64,000 bases of DNA from Bacteroidota bacterium. GTDB taxonomy: Bacteria; Bacteroidota; Bacteroidia; Chitinophagales; Saprospiraceae. Below, in pieces: positions 9,366-17,753 of the stretch (positions are counted from its first letter, which is position 1; each line of letters begins with the position of its first letter). The notes below the pieces were generated by a model. It was not told the DNA's origin. It saw only the letters and a program-made list of their open reading frames with translations, and searched no databases. Where the stretch lies: the NCBI GenBank assembly GCA_024642705.1, contig JAHEAQ010000004.1:1-64000 (forward strand), written 5' to 3'. A program made the position numbers and the translations under genes.

Positions 9366-10343
9366 TTAGAAATCTTCATCTAAAGTGAATACTTGTTTAC
9401 TGCGGTCTTCTCCTACCCCAGACTTTTTGTAATCACCCACCCTTTTTTCAAAAAAGTTAGTCTTTCCTTGTAGTGAAATCATATCCATCCATGGAAATGG
9501 ATTTTCAACATTGTATTCCTTTGGATTTCCCAAAGAAACTAGTAATCTGTCTGCTACAAATTCTATGTATTGACACATCAATTTAGAATTCATACCTATT
9601 AATCCAACTGGTAGAGCTTCAGAAACAAATTCTTTTTCTATATTAACTGCATCTGTAATTATTTTCTTAATAGTTTCTTTAGAAAGTTTATTGACAATAT
9701 GGTTGTTGTATAATAAACATGCAAAATCACAATGCATCCCTTCATCTCTTGAAATTAATTCATTGGAAAAAGAAAGTCCTGGCATTAAGCCTCTTTTCTT
9801 AAGCCAAAAAATAGAACAAAAAGATCCAGAGAAAAATATTCCTTCCACTGCAGCAAAAGCAATTAATCTTTCAGCAAACGAACCATCATTTATCCATTCT
9901 AAGGCCCATTCTGCTTTTTTCTTTACACAATCTAATGTGTCGATTGCATTAAAAAGAAAATCTTTCTCTTTATTATCTTTAATTAATGTATCAATTAACA
10001 AAGAGTAAGTTTCAGAATGAATATTTTCCATCATAATTTGAAACCCATAAAAAAACTTAGCTTCAGGATATTGAACTTCATTAACCATATTCTCTGCTAA
10101 ATTCTCATTCACAATTCCATCACTTGCAGCAAAAAAAGCAAGTACATGCTTTATAAAATGCTGTTCATTGTCATTTAATTTAGTTTCCCAATCTGTAATA
10201 TCTTGGTGGAGATCAATTTCTTCAGCAGTCCAAAAACTTGCTTCTGATTTTTTATAATAATCCCAAATATCATTGTGTTTGATTGGAAAAATAACAAATC
10301 TGCTAGGGTTTTCAGTTAAAATAGGCTCATTTACATTACTCAT
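9366..10343 (-). CDS. nrdB: Ribonucleoside-diphosphate reductase, beta (small) subunit
   Basis: 325 residues. The diiron ligands can be read off: Asp75 (AASDGIV), Glu106 and His109 (MMENIHSE), Glu167 (AAVEGIFF), Glu201 and His204 (SRDEGMH). Tyr113 has the spacing of the radical tyrosine in mouse R2 (ligand Glu +7), so this is a tyrosyl-radical class Ia enzyme of the eukaryote-like type rather than a class Ic one. It provides the radical used by NrdA. First gene of the nrdBA operon. A TATTTTTG promoter element lies about 70 bases upstream. Confidence 0.97.
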   Translation of the reverse strand: MSNVNEPILTENPSRFVIFPIKHNDIWDYYKKSEASFWTAEEIDLHQDITDWETKLNDNEQHFIKHVLAFFAASDGIVNENLAENMVNEVQYPEAKFFYGFQIMMENIHSETYSLLIDTLIKDNKEKDFLFNAIDTLDCVKKKAEWALEWINDGSFAERLIAFAAVEGIFFSGSFCSIFWLKKRGLMPGLSFSNELISRDEGMHCDFACLLYNNHIVNKLSKETIKKIITDAVNIEKEFVSEALPVGLIGMNSKLMCQYIEFVADRLLVSLGNPKEYNVENPFPWMDMISLQGKTNFFEKRVGDYKKSGVGEDRSKQVFTLDEDF

Positions 10344-10411
10344 TTGATATATTTTTGCTCATTAGTTAGTTTTCGTAAAGGCGCTTTAAGATATTACAAT
10401 TTCTTATATAT

Positions 10412-10419
10412 CAAAAATA
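10412..10419 (-). promoter_or_regulatory. Putative -7 promoter element for nrdBA
   Basis: On the minus strand this reads TATTTTTG, matching TAnnTTTG. It lies 69 bases upstream of the nrdB start, implying a leader of about 60 bases. No convincing -33 TTTG is seen at 17-23 bases. Confidence 0.45.
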
Positions 10420-10741
10420 TCATAATTTGTTTGAAACTACACTATTATATATGATAAAATTATATATAAAAATAAATATAATGTGTAAATCTTTGATTAT
10501 AATTTGCTAATAAATAACAATTTTGAGAATTCTTAAATTATTATCTATCTTTCTAATCTCAAGCTGAGTACAAATTAAAGCAAAATGGATAAATAAAAAT
10601 CATAATATGTATGGTTAGTTTTCCACACAATGTTAGTAAATAACCTAACGTATTAAAATATAGTAGAATATGATAATATTTAATTATAATATATGTTGAT
10701 AAGTTTTAATATGAAATTGTGCGATTAAGAAATTAAAGCTT
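10420..10741. other. AT-rich intergenic region upstream of nrdB
   Basis: Very AT-rich space between the 3' end of the CorA gene and the nrdB promoter, both on the minus strand. It has repeated TATATA-like tracts, for example around 10440-10475, which could hold regulator sites for ribonucleotide reductase, but no clean palindrome, ORF or RNA hairpin stands out. Confidence 0.4.
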
Positions 10742-11689
10742 TTAGAAAAGTTTTTTTCTTCTAAAAAACCAGATTAGCAATAATGCTAATATAATCGAAA
10801 CTAAAATGATGAAAAAGAAAGAATATTTGCTTTCTTGGAATGGGACTGGAACATTCATGCCATAAAAACTAGCCACCAATGTCGGAACCATGAGCACAAT
10901 CGTGACAATTGTCAGTCTTTGAATAAAAACATTCAGATTATTGGAAACAATGGATGCATATGCTTCCATTGTTCCGCCCAAAATATTGGTATGCACATTT
11001 GCCATCTCCAAAGCTTGGCTGTTATCAATTATAATATCCTCAAATAAATCATTATGGTCTTCTAGTCCCCTAATTTCTAAAAAATCAGTTCTCTTCATTT
11101 TCATTTTAAGCAGTTCATTTGAGCTTAAAGTGTTCACAAAATAGACTAGACTTTTCTCTATTTTCAGCAATGATTTTAATTCAGCATTTCTGCTGCTGTC
11201 GTATAATTCTCTCTCAATCAAATTCCGCTTTAAATTTAATTTTTTAAGGCAACTGAGAAATTCAAAAACATTTTGTTCCAAAATTTTGAGTACGAACATT
11301 TTTTCATCTGAAGAGTCAAAATTTTTAACTCTACTTTGAATAAATCTATCTAAAAGATTATTTTCAAATCCAGAAATCGTAATAATATTATCAGGGGTTA
11401 GAATTATTCCTATCGGAACAGTGATATAAATTCCTTCATTGTCTTTGGAATTCTCATTTATTAAAGGCGTATTAACAACAATCAATTTAATACCGTCTTC
11501 TTTTTCATATCTGGATCTTTCGTCAATATCTATGGAATCGGTAAGGAAATCAAAAGGTACTTCCAGATTATCTGACAAATCCTGGAGATCCTTTCGATCA
11601 AATGGTGGTGATATATCTATCCAGCAATTTGTCTCTCGTTGTTCCAATTGGACCAATACCCCATTAACACTCTTAAAATAGCGGACCAT
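10742..11689 (-). CDS. corA: CorA family divalent cation transporter
   Basis: 315 residues. A long cytoplasmic alpha/beta and coiled-coil N-terminal domain (about 1-250) is followed by two C-terminal membrane helices. The first ends in YGMNVPV, the GMN selectivity signature of CorA channels; the second ends in the basic tail FFRRKKLF. CorA pentamers import Mg2+ (some import Co2+ or Ni2+) across the inner membrane. The N-terminus (MVRYFKSVNGVLVQLE) agrees with an ATG at 11689. The gene stands alone, with gaps of more than 100 bases on both sides. Confidence 0.9.
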   Translation of the reverse strand: MVRYFKSVNGVLVQLEQRETNCWIDISPPFDRKDLQDLSDNLEVPFDFLTDSIDIDERSRYEKEDGIKLIVVNTPLINENSKDNEGIYITVPIGIILTPDNIITISGFENNLLDRFIQSRVKNFDSSDEKMFVLKILEQNVFEFLSCLKKLNLKRNLIERELYDSSRNAELKSLLKIEKSLVYFVNTLSSNELLKMKMKRTDFLEIRGLEDHNDLFEDIIIDNSQALEMANVHTNILGGTMEAYASIVSNNLNVFIQRLTIVTIVLMVPTLVASFYGMNVPVPFQESKYSFFFIILVSIILALLLIWFFRRKKLF

Positions 11690-11796
11690 AATCGAATTCT
11701 ACAATTTGTGAAAAGAATTATTTTGGTGGTTCAAACATACAACTTAATCAATCCAAAACAAATAATATTTGAATTGGAATATTTAATAGATTAAAC

Positions 11797-12471
11797 TTAT
11801 TCTGTCAAATAATTAATGTAATGATGGTAAATAGATTTAGTTTCAGGAGGACATTTTTTTAACTTCAGAACTTCATATCCATCTTTTATTATTTCAGCCA
11901 TTTGTTCGTAATTGAATTCTAGCAAATGCTTATTACCCATATATTCTTTTAATTTGATCGATCCGCCATAATCATACCCATTCGTTGAACGTTGAGCCAA
12001 TAATGATCTAACTATATAAGTTGATCCAAACTTCTCAAATTGCCAAACATGCACCAGTTCATGGATTAGCGTTTCTATAGAGATATTTTTATAAAAGTTA
12101 ACCGTATAAAATGTTACATAACAAATATTTAGTTTTTTTGCAAAAAGAAAATCATTGCTATTAATTCTAACATTCTTCCAACTTATGGAATTTTTAAAAA
12201 AGGGATAAAATTCCTGAATTTCTTGTTTAGATAAAGATCTTAAATTCCAATTAAACAATTCATAACAAATTTGTAATAATTCTGGCAATCCACAGCAATC
12301 AAGGAAAAGTAATAACCATTCTATTAAGAATATGGTCATTCCGTTTTGATAAGAATCAGGATTAAAAGGGTGAAAAATTAATCTTTTGACTCGTTTTGGA
12401 TAACTTAAAAGTAGATAAGAAAAATGATAAAGTATCGCCTTTGATTTATCTATAAAAATAAACCTATTCAA
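11797..12471 (-). CDS. Uncharacterised protein with an HExxH zinc-peptidase-like motif
   Basis: 224 residues, family not recognised with confidence. The clearest element is IHELVHVWQFEKFG, where H137-E-L-V-H141 matches the zincin HExxH motif and sits in a helix as in many zinc peptidases. No signal peptide is evident; a hydrophobic stretch (about 46-62, IFLIEWLLLFLDCC) could be a membrane-associated helix. The HELVHVWQ pattern resembles DUF4157-like and other peptidase-fold proteins in which proteolysis has rarely been shown. The gene overlaps the 3' end of the upstream permease gene by 8 bases, so it is probably co-expressed with it and may act at the envelope. A third zinc ligand cannot be assigned by eye. 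Confidence 0.7.
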   Translation of the reverse strand: MNRFIFIDKSKAILYHFSYLLLSYPKRVKRLIFHPFNPDSYQNGMTIFLIEWLLLFLDCCGLPELLQICYELFNWNLRSLSKQEIQEFYPFFKNSISWKNVRINSNDFLFAKKLNICYVTFYTVNFYKNISIETLIHELVHVWQFEKFGSTYIVRSLLAQRSTNGYDYGGSIKLKEYMGNKHLLEFNYEQMAEIIKDGYEVLKLKKCPPETKSIYHHYINYLTE

Positions 12472-13765
12472 ACCTTAAGATTTTAACTGGTTGCAATTTC
12501 GAAACCACCCAAGTTGGAATAATCAAAAAAGTAAGAATAACGACAAAAGAAACAAGATTCAAACTTAAAATTGTAACAGGGTTGATAGCTACTGGTGCAA
12601 CTGATAAATAATAATTGGCCTCATCTAACTTTATAAAGCCAGTATATTTTTGAAACAAACAAATTCCGATACCAATTATATTGCCAATAAGCAAACCGTA
12701 TAGTATAATATAGGCTGAGTAATAAAGAAATATCTTTCTAATATTCCAATTTGTCATTCCCATAGATTTTAATGTTCCAATCATTTTTGACCGTTCTATA
12801 ATTAAAATCAAAATACTAGTTACCATATTGATAATGGAAACAATGATCATCAATATTAAAATGACTGCTGCATTTAAATCTTGCAAGTCTAACCATTCAA
12901 ATATATTTGGAAATTTGTCCCTAATGGTTTCAGAATACAATCTAGTAGGTAAAATATCCACATAGATTACCTCATTAATGATTCCTAAGTTTTCGATATC
13001 TCCAAGAATAAGCTCATAACCTGCAACTTGTGATTCGTTCCATTGCAATAATTCCTGCACTTTTTTCAAGTCAGCAATTACAAATTTTTTATCGTATTCC
13101 TCCAATCCAGTTTTATAAATACCGACAATTTTTGTTTTTCTTTTGAGCTGTTGTCCATTCTTAATAATATTAATAATAACTTGATCTTCTAATGAGAGTT
13201 TTAACCTGTCAGAAAGACTTGATGAAATGACAATTTCATCACTTGCCTTATCTTCATGATACTCAATTGGTCTGCCTTGGATAAAATAATGGTCCAATTG
13301 CTCCCATTCGAAATCCTTTCCTAATCCTCTAACAATTACTCCTTCAAATTCTTCTTCAGAACTTAATATTGCTGGAACCATTGCAAAAGCATAGATACTT
13401 TTGATATCAACATCAACTTTTTTCTGCCTAAATCTTCCAGGAATGTTTTTACCAAAAAATGTTATCGGACTTTGATAAGTTATCGTTTTTAAAGAGTCTA
13501 GTTCATTGAGAAAATCTTGATTAATTTGGATTGGAATAGCTTCTGTACTTCTAGAAATATTGGAATCGGTAATATGGATATGCCCCCAAAAGCCAAATAT
13601 TTTTTCTGAAATTTCTTTTTTAAAACCCGAAATCATAGAAAACGCGACAATCATTACAGCGAGTGATAATGATACTGCAGTGATAGCGATTCTTATAATC
13701 CACTTCGTAAAACTCTTGCCAGAAGCAAAAGCAACTTTTGTCGCAATAAACCTAGATGTATTCAC
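12464..13765 (-). CDS. LolC/LolE-like ABC transporter permease (FtsX/MacB fold)
   Basis: 433 residues. One N-terminal membrane helix (about 25-48, IAITAVSLSLAVMIVAFSMISGF), a large periplasmic domain (about 50-270) and three C-terminal helices (about 275-300, 325-350, 380-405), ending in the cytoplasmic tail SKLQPVKILRFE. This is the topology of lipoprotein-releasing LolC/E subunits; Bacteroidota often use one such protein as a homodimer. The ATPase partner is not next to it. It probably extracts lipoproteins from the inner membrane or acts in a related envelope export step. The last bases overlap the HExxH gene. Confidence 0.85.
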   Translation of the reverse strand: MNTSRFIATKVAFASGKSFTKWIIRIAITAVSLSLAVMIVAFSMISGFKKEISEKIFGFWGHIHITDSNISRSTEAIPIQINQDFLNELDSLKTITYQSPITFFGKNIPGRFRQKKVDVDIKSIYAFAMVPAILSSEEEFEGVIVRGLGKDFEWEQLDHYFIQGRPIEYHEDKASDEIVISSSLSDRLKLSLEDQVIINIIKNGQQLKRKTKIVGIYKTGLEEYDKKFVIADLKKVQELLQWNESQVAGYELILGDIENLGIINEVIYVDILPTRLYSETIRDKFPNIFEWLDLQDLNAAVILILMIIVSIINMVTSILILIIERSKMIGTLKSMGMTNWNIRKIFLYYSAYIILYGLLIGNIIGIGICLFQKYTGFIKLDEANYYLSVAPVAINPVTILSLNLVSFVVILTFLIIPTWVVSKLQPVKILRFE

Positions 13766-13849
13766 AAGCGTAATAATACATTTTTTCGAATAATTTTAAA
13801 CATAAATAAAGGATAATAAGTCTACTTTATAAAACTCATTTTGATTTTA

Positions 13850-13880
13850 ATTTATTCTGAAGTAAAAAATAATATTTTTG
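13850..13880 (+). promoter_or_regulatory. Bacteroidota promoter for tyrS (TTTG-N19-TATTTTTG)
   Basis: TTTG at 13850-13853 and TATTTTTG at 13873-13880 are separated by 19 bases, fitting the Bacteroidota -33/-7 consensus (TTTG, 17-23 bases, TAnnTTTG). Transcription would start near 13886, only about 14 bases before the tyrS ATG, so no leader regulation such as a T-box is possible here. This is the best promoter match I found in the window. Confidence 0.7.
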
Positions 13881-13899
13881 CACTCTAATAAATTAAGAA

Positions 13900-15177
13900 A
13901 TGAATTTTGTAGAAGAATTAAGATGGAGAGGAATGCTCCAAGATCTCACTCCAGGAATAGAAGAAGTCTTAACTGAACAAAAAATTACTGGGTATATAGG
14001 TTTTGACCCTACTGCCCCTTCTTTAACCTTAGGTAATTATGTGCAAATAATGTTGTTAACATTATTTCAAAAGCATGGAAATAAACCAATTGTACTAATG
14101 GGAGGAGCAACTGGCAGAATTGGTGATCCTTCTGGCAAAGATACTGAAAGACAGCTTAAAAGTTATGAAGAATTAGACTCGAATCTTAATTTTCAAAAAC
14201 TTCAAATCTCTAAATTTTTGAATTTTGATTCTGGAGAAAATAAAGCCGTAATTATTAATAATTACGATTTTTATGCCGAAATGAATGTGCTGGACTTTTT
14301 AAGAAAGGTGGGTAAAAACCTAACCGTTAATTATATGCTTTCAAAAGATTCAGTCAAGAACAGATTGGAAAGTGGTTTATCATTCACAGAATTCAGTTAC
14401 CAATTGTTACAAGCTTATGATTTTTTGTGTTTGTATGAACAAAACAATTGTATTCTGCAGATGGGAGGATCTGATCAATGGGGAAATATTACTTCTGGCA
14501 CTGAATTTATTAGGAGAAATGTGGATGGAGGAAAAGCATATGCTGTAACAACACCACTACTAACAAAGGCAGATGGCAGTAAATTTGGAAAATCAACTGA
14601 AGGAAATATTTGGTTAGATCCAAACCTTACATCTCCATATAAATTTTACCAATTTTGGGTTAATGCTGCAGATGCCGATATTGGTAAATTTATCAGATAC
14701 TTTAGTTTTAAATCCAAGGAAGAAGTAGAGGCACTAGAAGCAGAATATGATAAGGATCCGAATGGTTTGAAACGAGCTTTAGCAGAAGAATTAACCATCC
14801 GAATTCATTCTTTAGAAGAATATAAGGCTGTTTTGAATGTCTCTGAGTTACTTTTCAATAAAAAAGCTGATGCAGAATATCTTGAATCTTTGGATGAAAA
14901 ATCATTAAGTAGAATTGCAAATGAAATACCCTCCTTTCAAATTAAGAAAAAGGATTTTGCTGCCGGTATTAACCTTGATGAATTGATTACTAGTTATGCA
15001 AATATACTAACTTCAAAAAGTGATGTACGCAGATCTGTTCAATCCAATGCATTAGCAGTCAATAAAATTAAAATGGAAACGCATGACCAGGTTATTTCTT
15101 CAGAGTTTCTATTACTAGATAAGTATATTCTTATTGAAAATGGAAAAAAGAATCAATTTATCATTGAGGTAATATAA
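13900..15177 (+). CDS. tyrS: Tyrosine-tRNA ligase
   Basis: 425 residues, normal length for bacterial TyrRS. The Rossmann catalytic domain has GFDPTAPSL (35-42), GGATGRIGDPSGK, a QMGGSDQWGNI tyrosine-binding segment and the KMSKS-equivalent KFGKS (near 228); a C-terminal S4-like RNA-binding domain follows (about 355-420). It charges tRNA-Tyr. One oddity: the HIGH-equivalent reads TLGN (43-46), so the first histidine, His45 in Geobacillus TyrRS, is threonine. The DPT threonine that works with that histidine is kept. First gene of a compact three-gene unit; its stop overlaps the next start by one base. Confidence 0.96.
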   Translation: MNFVEELRWRGMLQDLTPGIEEVLTEQKITGYIGFDPTAPSLTLGNYVQIMLLTLFQKHGNKPIVLMGGATGRIGDPSGKDTERQLKSYEELDSNLNFQKLQISKFLNFDSGENKAVIINNYDFYAEMNVLDFLRKVGKNLTVNYMLSKDSVKNRLESGLSFTEFSYQLLQAYDFLCLYEQNNCILQMGGSDQWGNITSGTEFIRRNVDGGKAYAVTTPLLTKADGSKFGKSTEGNIWLDPNLTSPYKFYQFWVNAADADIGKFIRYFSFKSKEEVEALEAEYDKDPNGLKRALAEELTIRIHSLEEYKAVLNVSELLFNKKADAEYLESLDEKSLSRIANEIPSFQIKKKDFAAGINLDELITSYANILTSKSDVRRSVQSNALAVNKIKMETHDQVISSEFLLLDKYILIENGKKNQFIIEVI

Positions 15178-16001
15178 TGAGTTTAAGAAAAATATTTTAT
15201 GCTTTTCCACCCAGATTAAGGCTATTGGCAAGGAGGATATATTATTTCCCTGTTGATTTGTTTGTATCAAAAAAGTATGAAAATGGTATTTCTGTGCCCC
15301 CAAAGTCACTCATTTTTACTGGGGGTGGAGATTTTATTTCTACAGGTTTTCGATTTATAGAATTTTTTAAGAAATATGGAGGCATAACTCCAGAAAGTCA
15401 TGTTTTGGATATTGGATCAGGAATTGGACGAATAGCTATTCCACTTTCACATTTTTTAAATTCTAAAGGATCATATAATGGAATAGATATTATGTCGGTC
15501 GGTATTAAATGGTGCAATCAAAATATTACTACAGCTTACCCAAATTTCAATTTTCATTTAATAGACTTAAAAAATGACTTATACCGAAATTCGGGTAAAA
15601 ATGCTTCTGAATTCACATTAGATTTTCCAGATAATAAATTTGATTTTATAAGTTTAATTTCTGTATTTACTCATATGTTACCTGAGGAGATTAGTCAATA
15701 TTTAAGTGAAATAAGCAGATGTTTAAAAATAGGGAGTTCATGTCTCATAACATTTTTTATTTATGAGCATAACGATGAATTGACCAATAATAGATTTAAT
15801 AAATTTATTCCACAAGATAAGATCCATGCGTTGATGAATGAAAAAGTAAAATCTGCAAATGTTGCCTATTCAAAGGAGTATTTAGAGAAGCTAATTTCGA
15901 AGAATAATTTTAAAATTACGCACTTTTCAAGAGGTGGATGGGTTGCTGGTAATTCGGCTGAAGATTTTCAGGATATTATTGTTATTACAAAAACTATTTA
16001 A
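15177..16001 (+). CDS. Class I SAM-dependent methyltransferase
   Basis: 274 residues. Motif I VLDIGSGIGRIAIPL (about 76-90) binds S-adenosylmethionine; an acidic loop follows (YNGIDIMSVGIKW) and a motif-IV-like segment FDFISLISVFTHMLPEEI. The N-terminal 50 residues are basic and aromatic, without a signal peptide. Substrate unknown; the fold resembles small-molecule or lipid methyltransferases of the Methyltransf_11/25 type. The ATG shares one base with the tyrS stop (TAATG), and the gene ends two bases before the next start, so it is embedded in the operon. Confidence 0.85.
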   Translation: MSLRKIFYAFPPRLRLLARRIYYFPVDLFVSKKYENGISVPPKSLIFTGGGDFISTGFRFIEFFKKYGGITPESHVLDIGSGIGRIAIPLSHFLNSKGSYNGIDIMSVGIKWCNQNITTAYPNFNFHLIDLKNDLYRNSGKNASEFTLDFPDNKFDFISLISVFTHMLPEEISQYLSEISRCLKIGSSCLITFFIYEHNDELTNNRFNKFIPQDKIHALMNEKVKSANVAYSKEYLEKLISKNNFKITHFSRGGWVAGNSAEDFQDIIVITKTI

Positions 16002-16002
16002 A

Positions 16003-17181
16003 ATGGATGATATTAAAAATTCATTAAGTTATACTCTTAATCATTTGGGAGAAGAGCGGTCAAAATATTACAATGCCGTTTCTCCGCCAATAATTCAAAC
16101 TAGTAATTTTTGTTTTGAGTCTTTTGATGAATTCAAAAATGCCATTTCAAATGAAAGTGATAGCCACATCTATACAAGGGGAAATAATCCAACAGTTGAA
16201 ATATTAAGAAAAAAAGTAGCTGCTTTAGAAAAAACTGAAGATTGTTTGGTTTTTGCAAGCGGTTCTGGTGCAATTTCTTCTACAATATTAAGTTTTCTGA
16301 AATCTGGTGATCATATCTTATGTGTAAATAATCCGTATAATTGGACGAAAGTATTGCTTACTGAAATACTTCCAAATTTTGGTATTGCGTATGATTTTGT
16401 AGATGGTTCAAATTTAGGGGCTATCCGAGCAGCAATTAAAGAAAATACAAAAATGTTGTATTTGGAAAGTCCGAATACTGCAACTTTTGCACTTCAAGAT
16501 TTAGAGGCATGTGCTGAAATTGCAAAAGCAAAAGGTATTATAACAGCCATTGATAATAGTTACTGTTCTCCAATTTTCCAAAATCCACATGACTTTGGTA
16601 TTGATTTAATTATTCATTCGGGTACAAAATATTTGAATGGTCATAGCGATGTTGTTTGTGGTTTTGTTTGCGGTTCAAAAGAATTAATTGCGTCAATATT
16701 TCATTTCGCAACAATGACCTTGGGAAATATAATCTCACCAAATGAAGCAGCATTAATTATTCGAGGATTACGAACATTGGAGCTGAGATTAGAAAAATCT
16801 CATGGTTCAGCGGTGAAAATTGTAGAATATTTAAAAAACCATAAGCATATTGAATCTGTCTTATATCCTTGGGATAAAGATTTTCCTCAAAGAGAATTGG
16901 CAAAGAAACAAATGAAAGGGGCTGGAGGTTTATTTTCGATTCTTTTAAAATCCACTGATTTATTACAACTTGAAAAGTTTTGTGCAAAACTTCAAACATT
17001 TCTTTTTGCTGTTTCTTGGGGAGGGCATGAATCGCTTATTCTACCCTACTGTAGTCTTATGAACATTCCCAATCATCCAGACCCAAATGTGCCAGTTAAT
17101 TTAATTAGGATTTATATCGGATTAGAGGATTCTGATTATTTAATTCATGATTTAGAAAATGCTCTAAAAATTTTTGATTAG
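16003..17181 (+). CDS. PLP-dependent trans-sulfuration enzyme (cystathionine gamma-synthase / beta-lyase family)
   Basis: 392 residues from the ATG at 16003. An in-frame start 23 codons earlier would lie inside the methyltransferase gene and give an atypical N-terminus, so it is not used. Cys/Met-metabolism PLP family motifs: HIYTRGNNPTVEILRKKVAALE, FASGSGAISS, ESPNTATF, DNSYCSP, and SGTKYLNGHSD with the PLP-binding Lys209. The family covers cystathionine gamma-synthase, beta- and gamma-lyase, homocysteine synthase and methionine gamma-lyase. Sequence alone does not tell which reaction this enzyme performs; no other methionine gene is adjacent. Confidence 0.88.
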   Translation: MDDIKNSLSYTLNHLGEERSKYYNAVSPPIIQTSNFCFESFDEFKNAISNESDSHIYTRGNNPTVEILRKKVAALEKTEDCLVFASGSGAISSTILSFLKSGDHILCVNNPYNWTKVLLTEILPNFGIAYDFVDGSNLGAIRAAIKENTKMLYLESPNTATFALQDLEACAEIAKAKGIITAIDNSYCSPIFQNPHDFGIDLIIHSGTKYLNGHSDVVCGFVCGSKELIASIFHFATMTLGNIISPNEAALIIRGLRTLELRLEKSHGSAVKIVEYLKNHKHIESVLYPWDKDFPQRELAKKQMKGAGGLFSILLKSTDLLQLEKFCAKLQTFLFAVSWGGHESLILPYCSLMNIPNHPDPNVPVNLIRIYIGLEDSDYLIHDLENALKIFD

Positions 17182-17195
17182 AAATAAATAAAAAT

Positions 17196-17669
17196 TTAAG
17201 ATTTATTCATTATTGATTGTATGTCCGCAGGCGAATAGTTTATTGATTTGAGCACTTTCCCATCTTCAATTCGATAAACTAAATATTCTCCATTGCTTTC
17301 TTTAATTATTGAATTCATTTCTTTTTCTTCTTCATAAAACTTTTGTGTAGCAATGGCTTCTTCCATGGTTTGGCAAGTTTTACTCATATTGGATCTTTGA
17401 ACTTCAGAAAATAAATCATTGAATTTATTACCAAGTCCAAATTCTAAAACTGCGCCTGATAGCACATATTGTATGTCAGCTAATGCATCTGCCACCTCAA
17501 TGATATCATTATTTTCTATCGCTTCTTTTAATTCATCTAGTTCTTCTTGCAAAAGGTTAATTCTCAATTCACATCTTTTCTTTGATGGAATAATAGGTTT
17601 CTCTTCAATTGGCAGATTGAAAGTTTTATGAAATTTTGCAACACTATTCAAAGCTTTTGGTTCTTCCAT
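17196..17669 (-). CDS. MazG-like nucleoside triphosphate pyrophosphohydrolase family protein
   Basis: 157 residues. The all-alpha NTP-PPase signature is present: LLQEELDELKEAIENND followed by EVADALADIQYVLSGAVLEFG, which supplies the E-x3-E ... E-x2-D metal-binding pattern shared by MazG, HisE and dUTPase-like enzymes. A C-terminal extension of about 40 residues (EYLVYRIEDGKVLKSINYSPAD) is common in Bacteroidota members. It probably hydrolyses a nucleoside triphosphate or similar metabolite to the monophosphate; the substrate is unknown. It converges on the trans-sulfuration gene with only 14 bases between. Confidence 0.8.
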   Translation of the reverse strand: MEEPKALNSVAKFHKTFNLPIEEKPIIPSKKRCELRINLLQEELDELKEAIENNDIIEVADALADIQYVLSGAVLEFGLGNKFNDLFSEVQRSNMSKTCQTMEEAIATQKFYEEEKEMNSIIKESNGEYLVYRIEDGKVLKSINYSPADIQSIMNKS

Positions 17670-17753
17670 TCTTTATTTCTTAATTTACATAATAATTACT
17701 GAAGTACTAAAAAACAAAATAGTATTTTTAAATCCAATAATAAGGGGTTATTT

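Noticed and set aside
10435-10455. Possible NrdR box upstream of nrdB
   Set aside because: The minus strand reads ...ATATAATAGTGTAG, with a good right half (ATAGTGT) of an NrdR box but a poor left half and wrong spacing; in such AT-rich DNA this is expected by chance.
15934-16002. Extended start of the trans-sulfuration enzyme
   Set aside because: The extra 23 residues lie in the methyltransferase gene in another frame and are unlike any family N-terminus; the ATG at 16003 is better.
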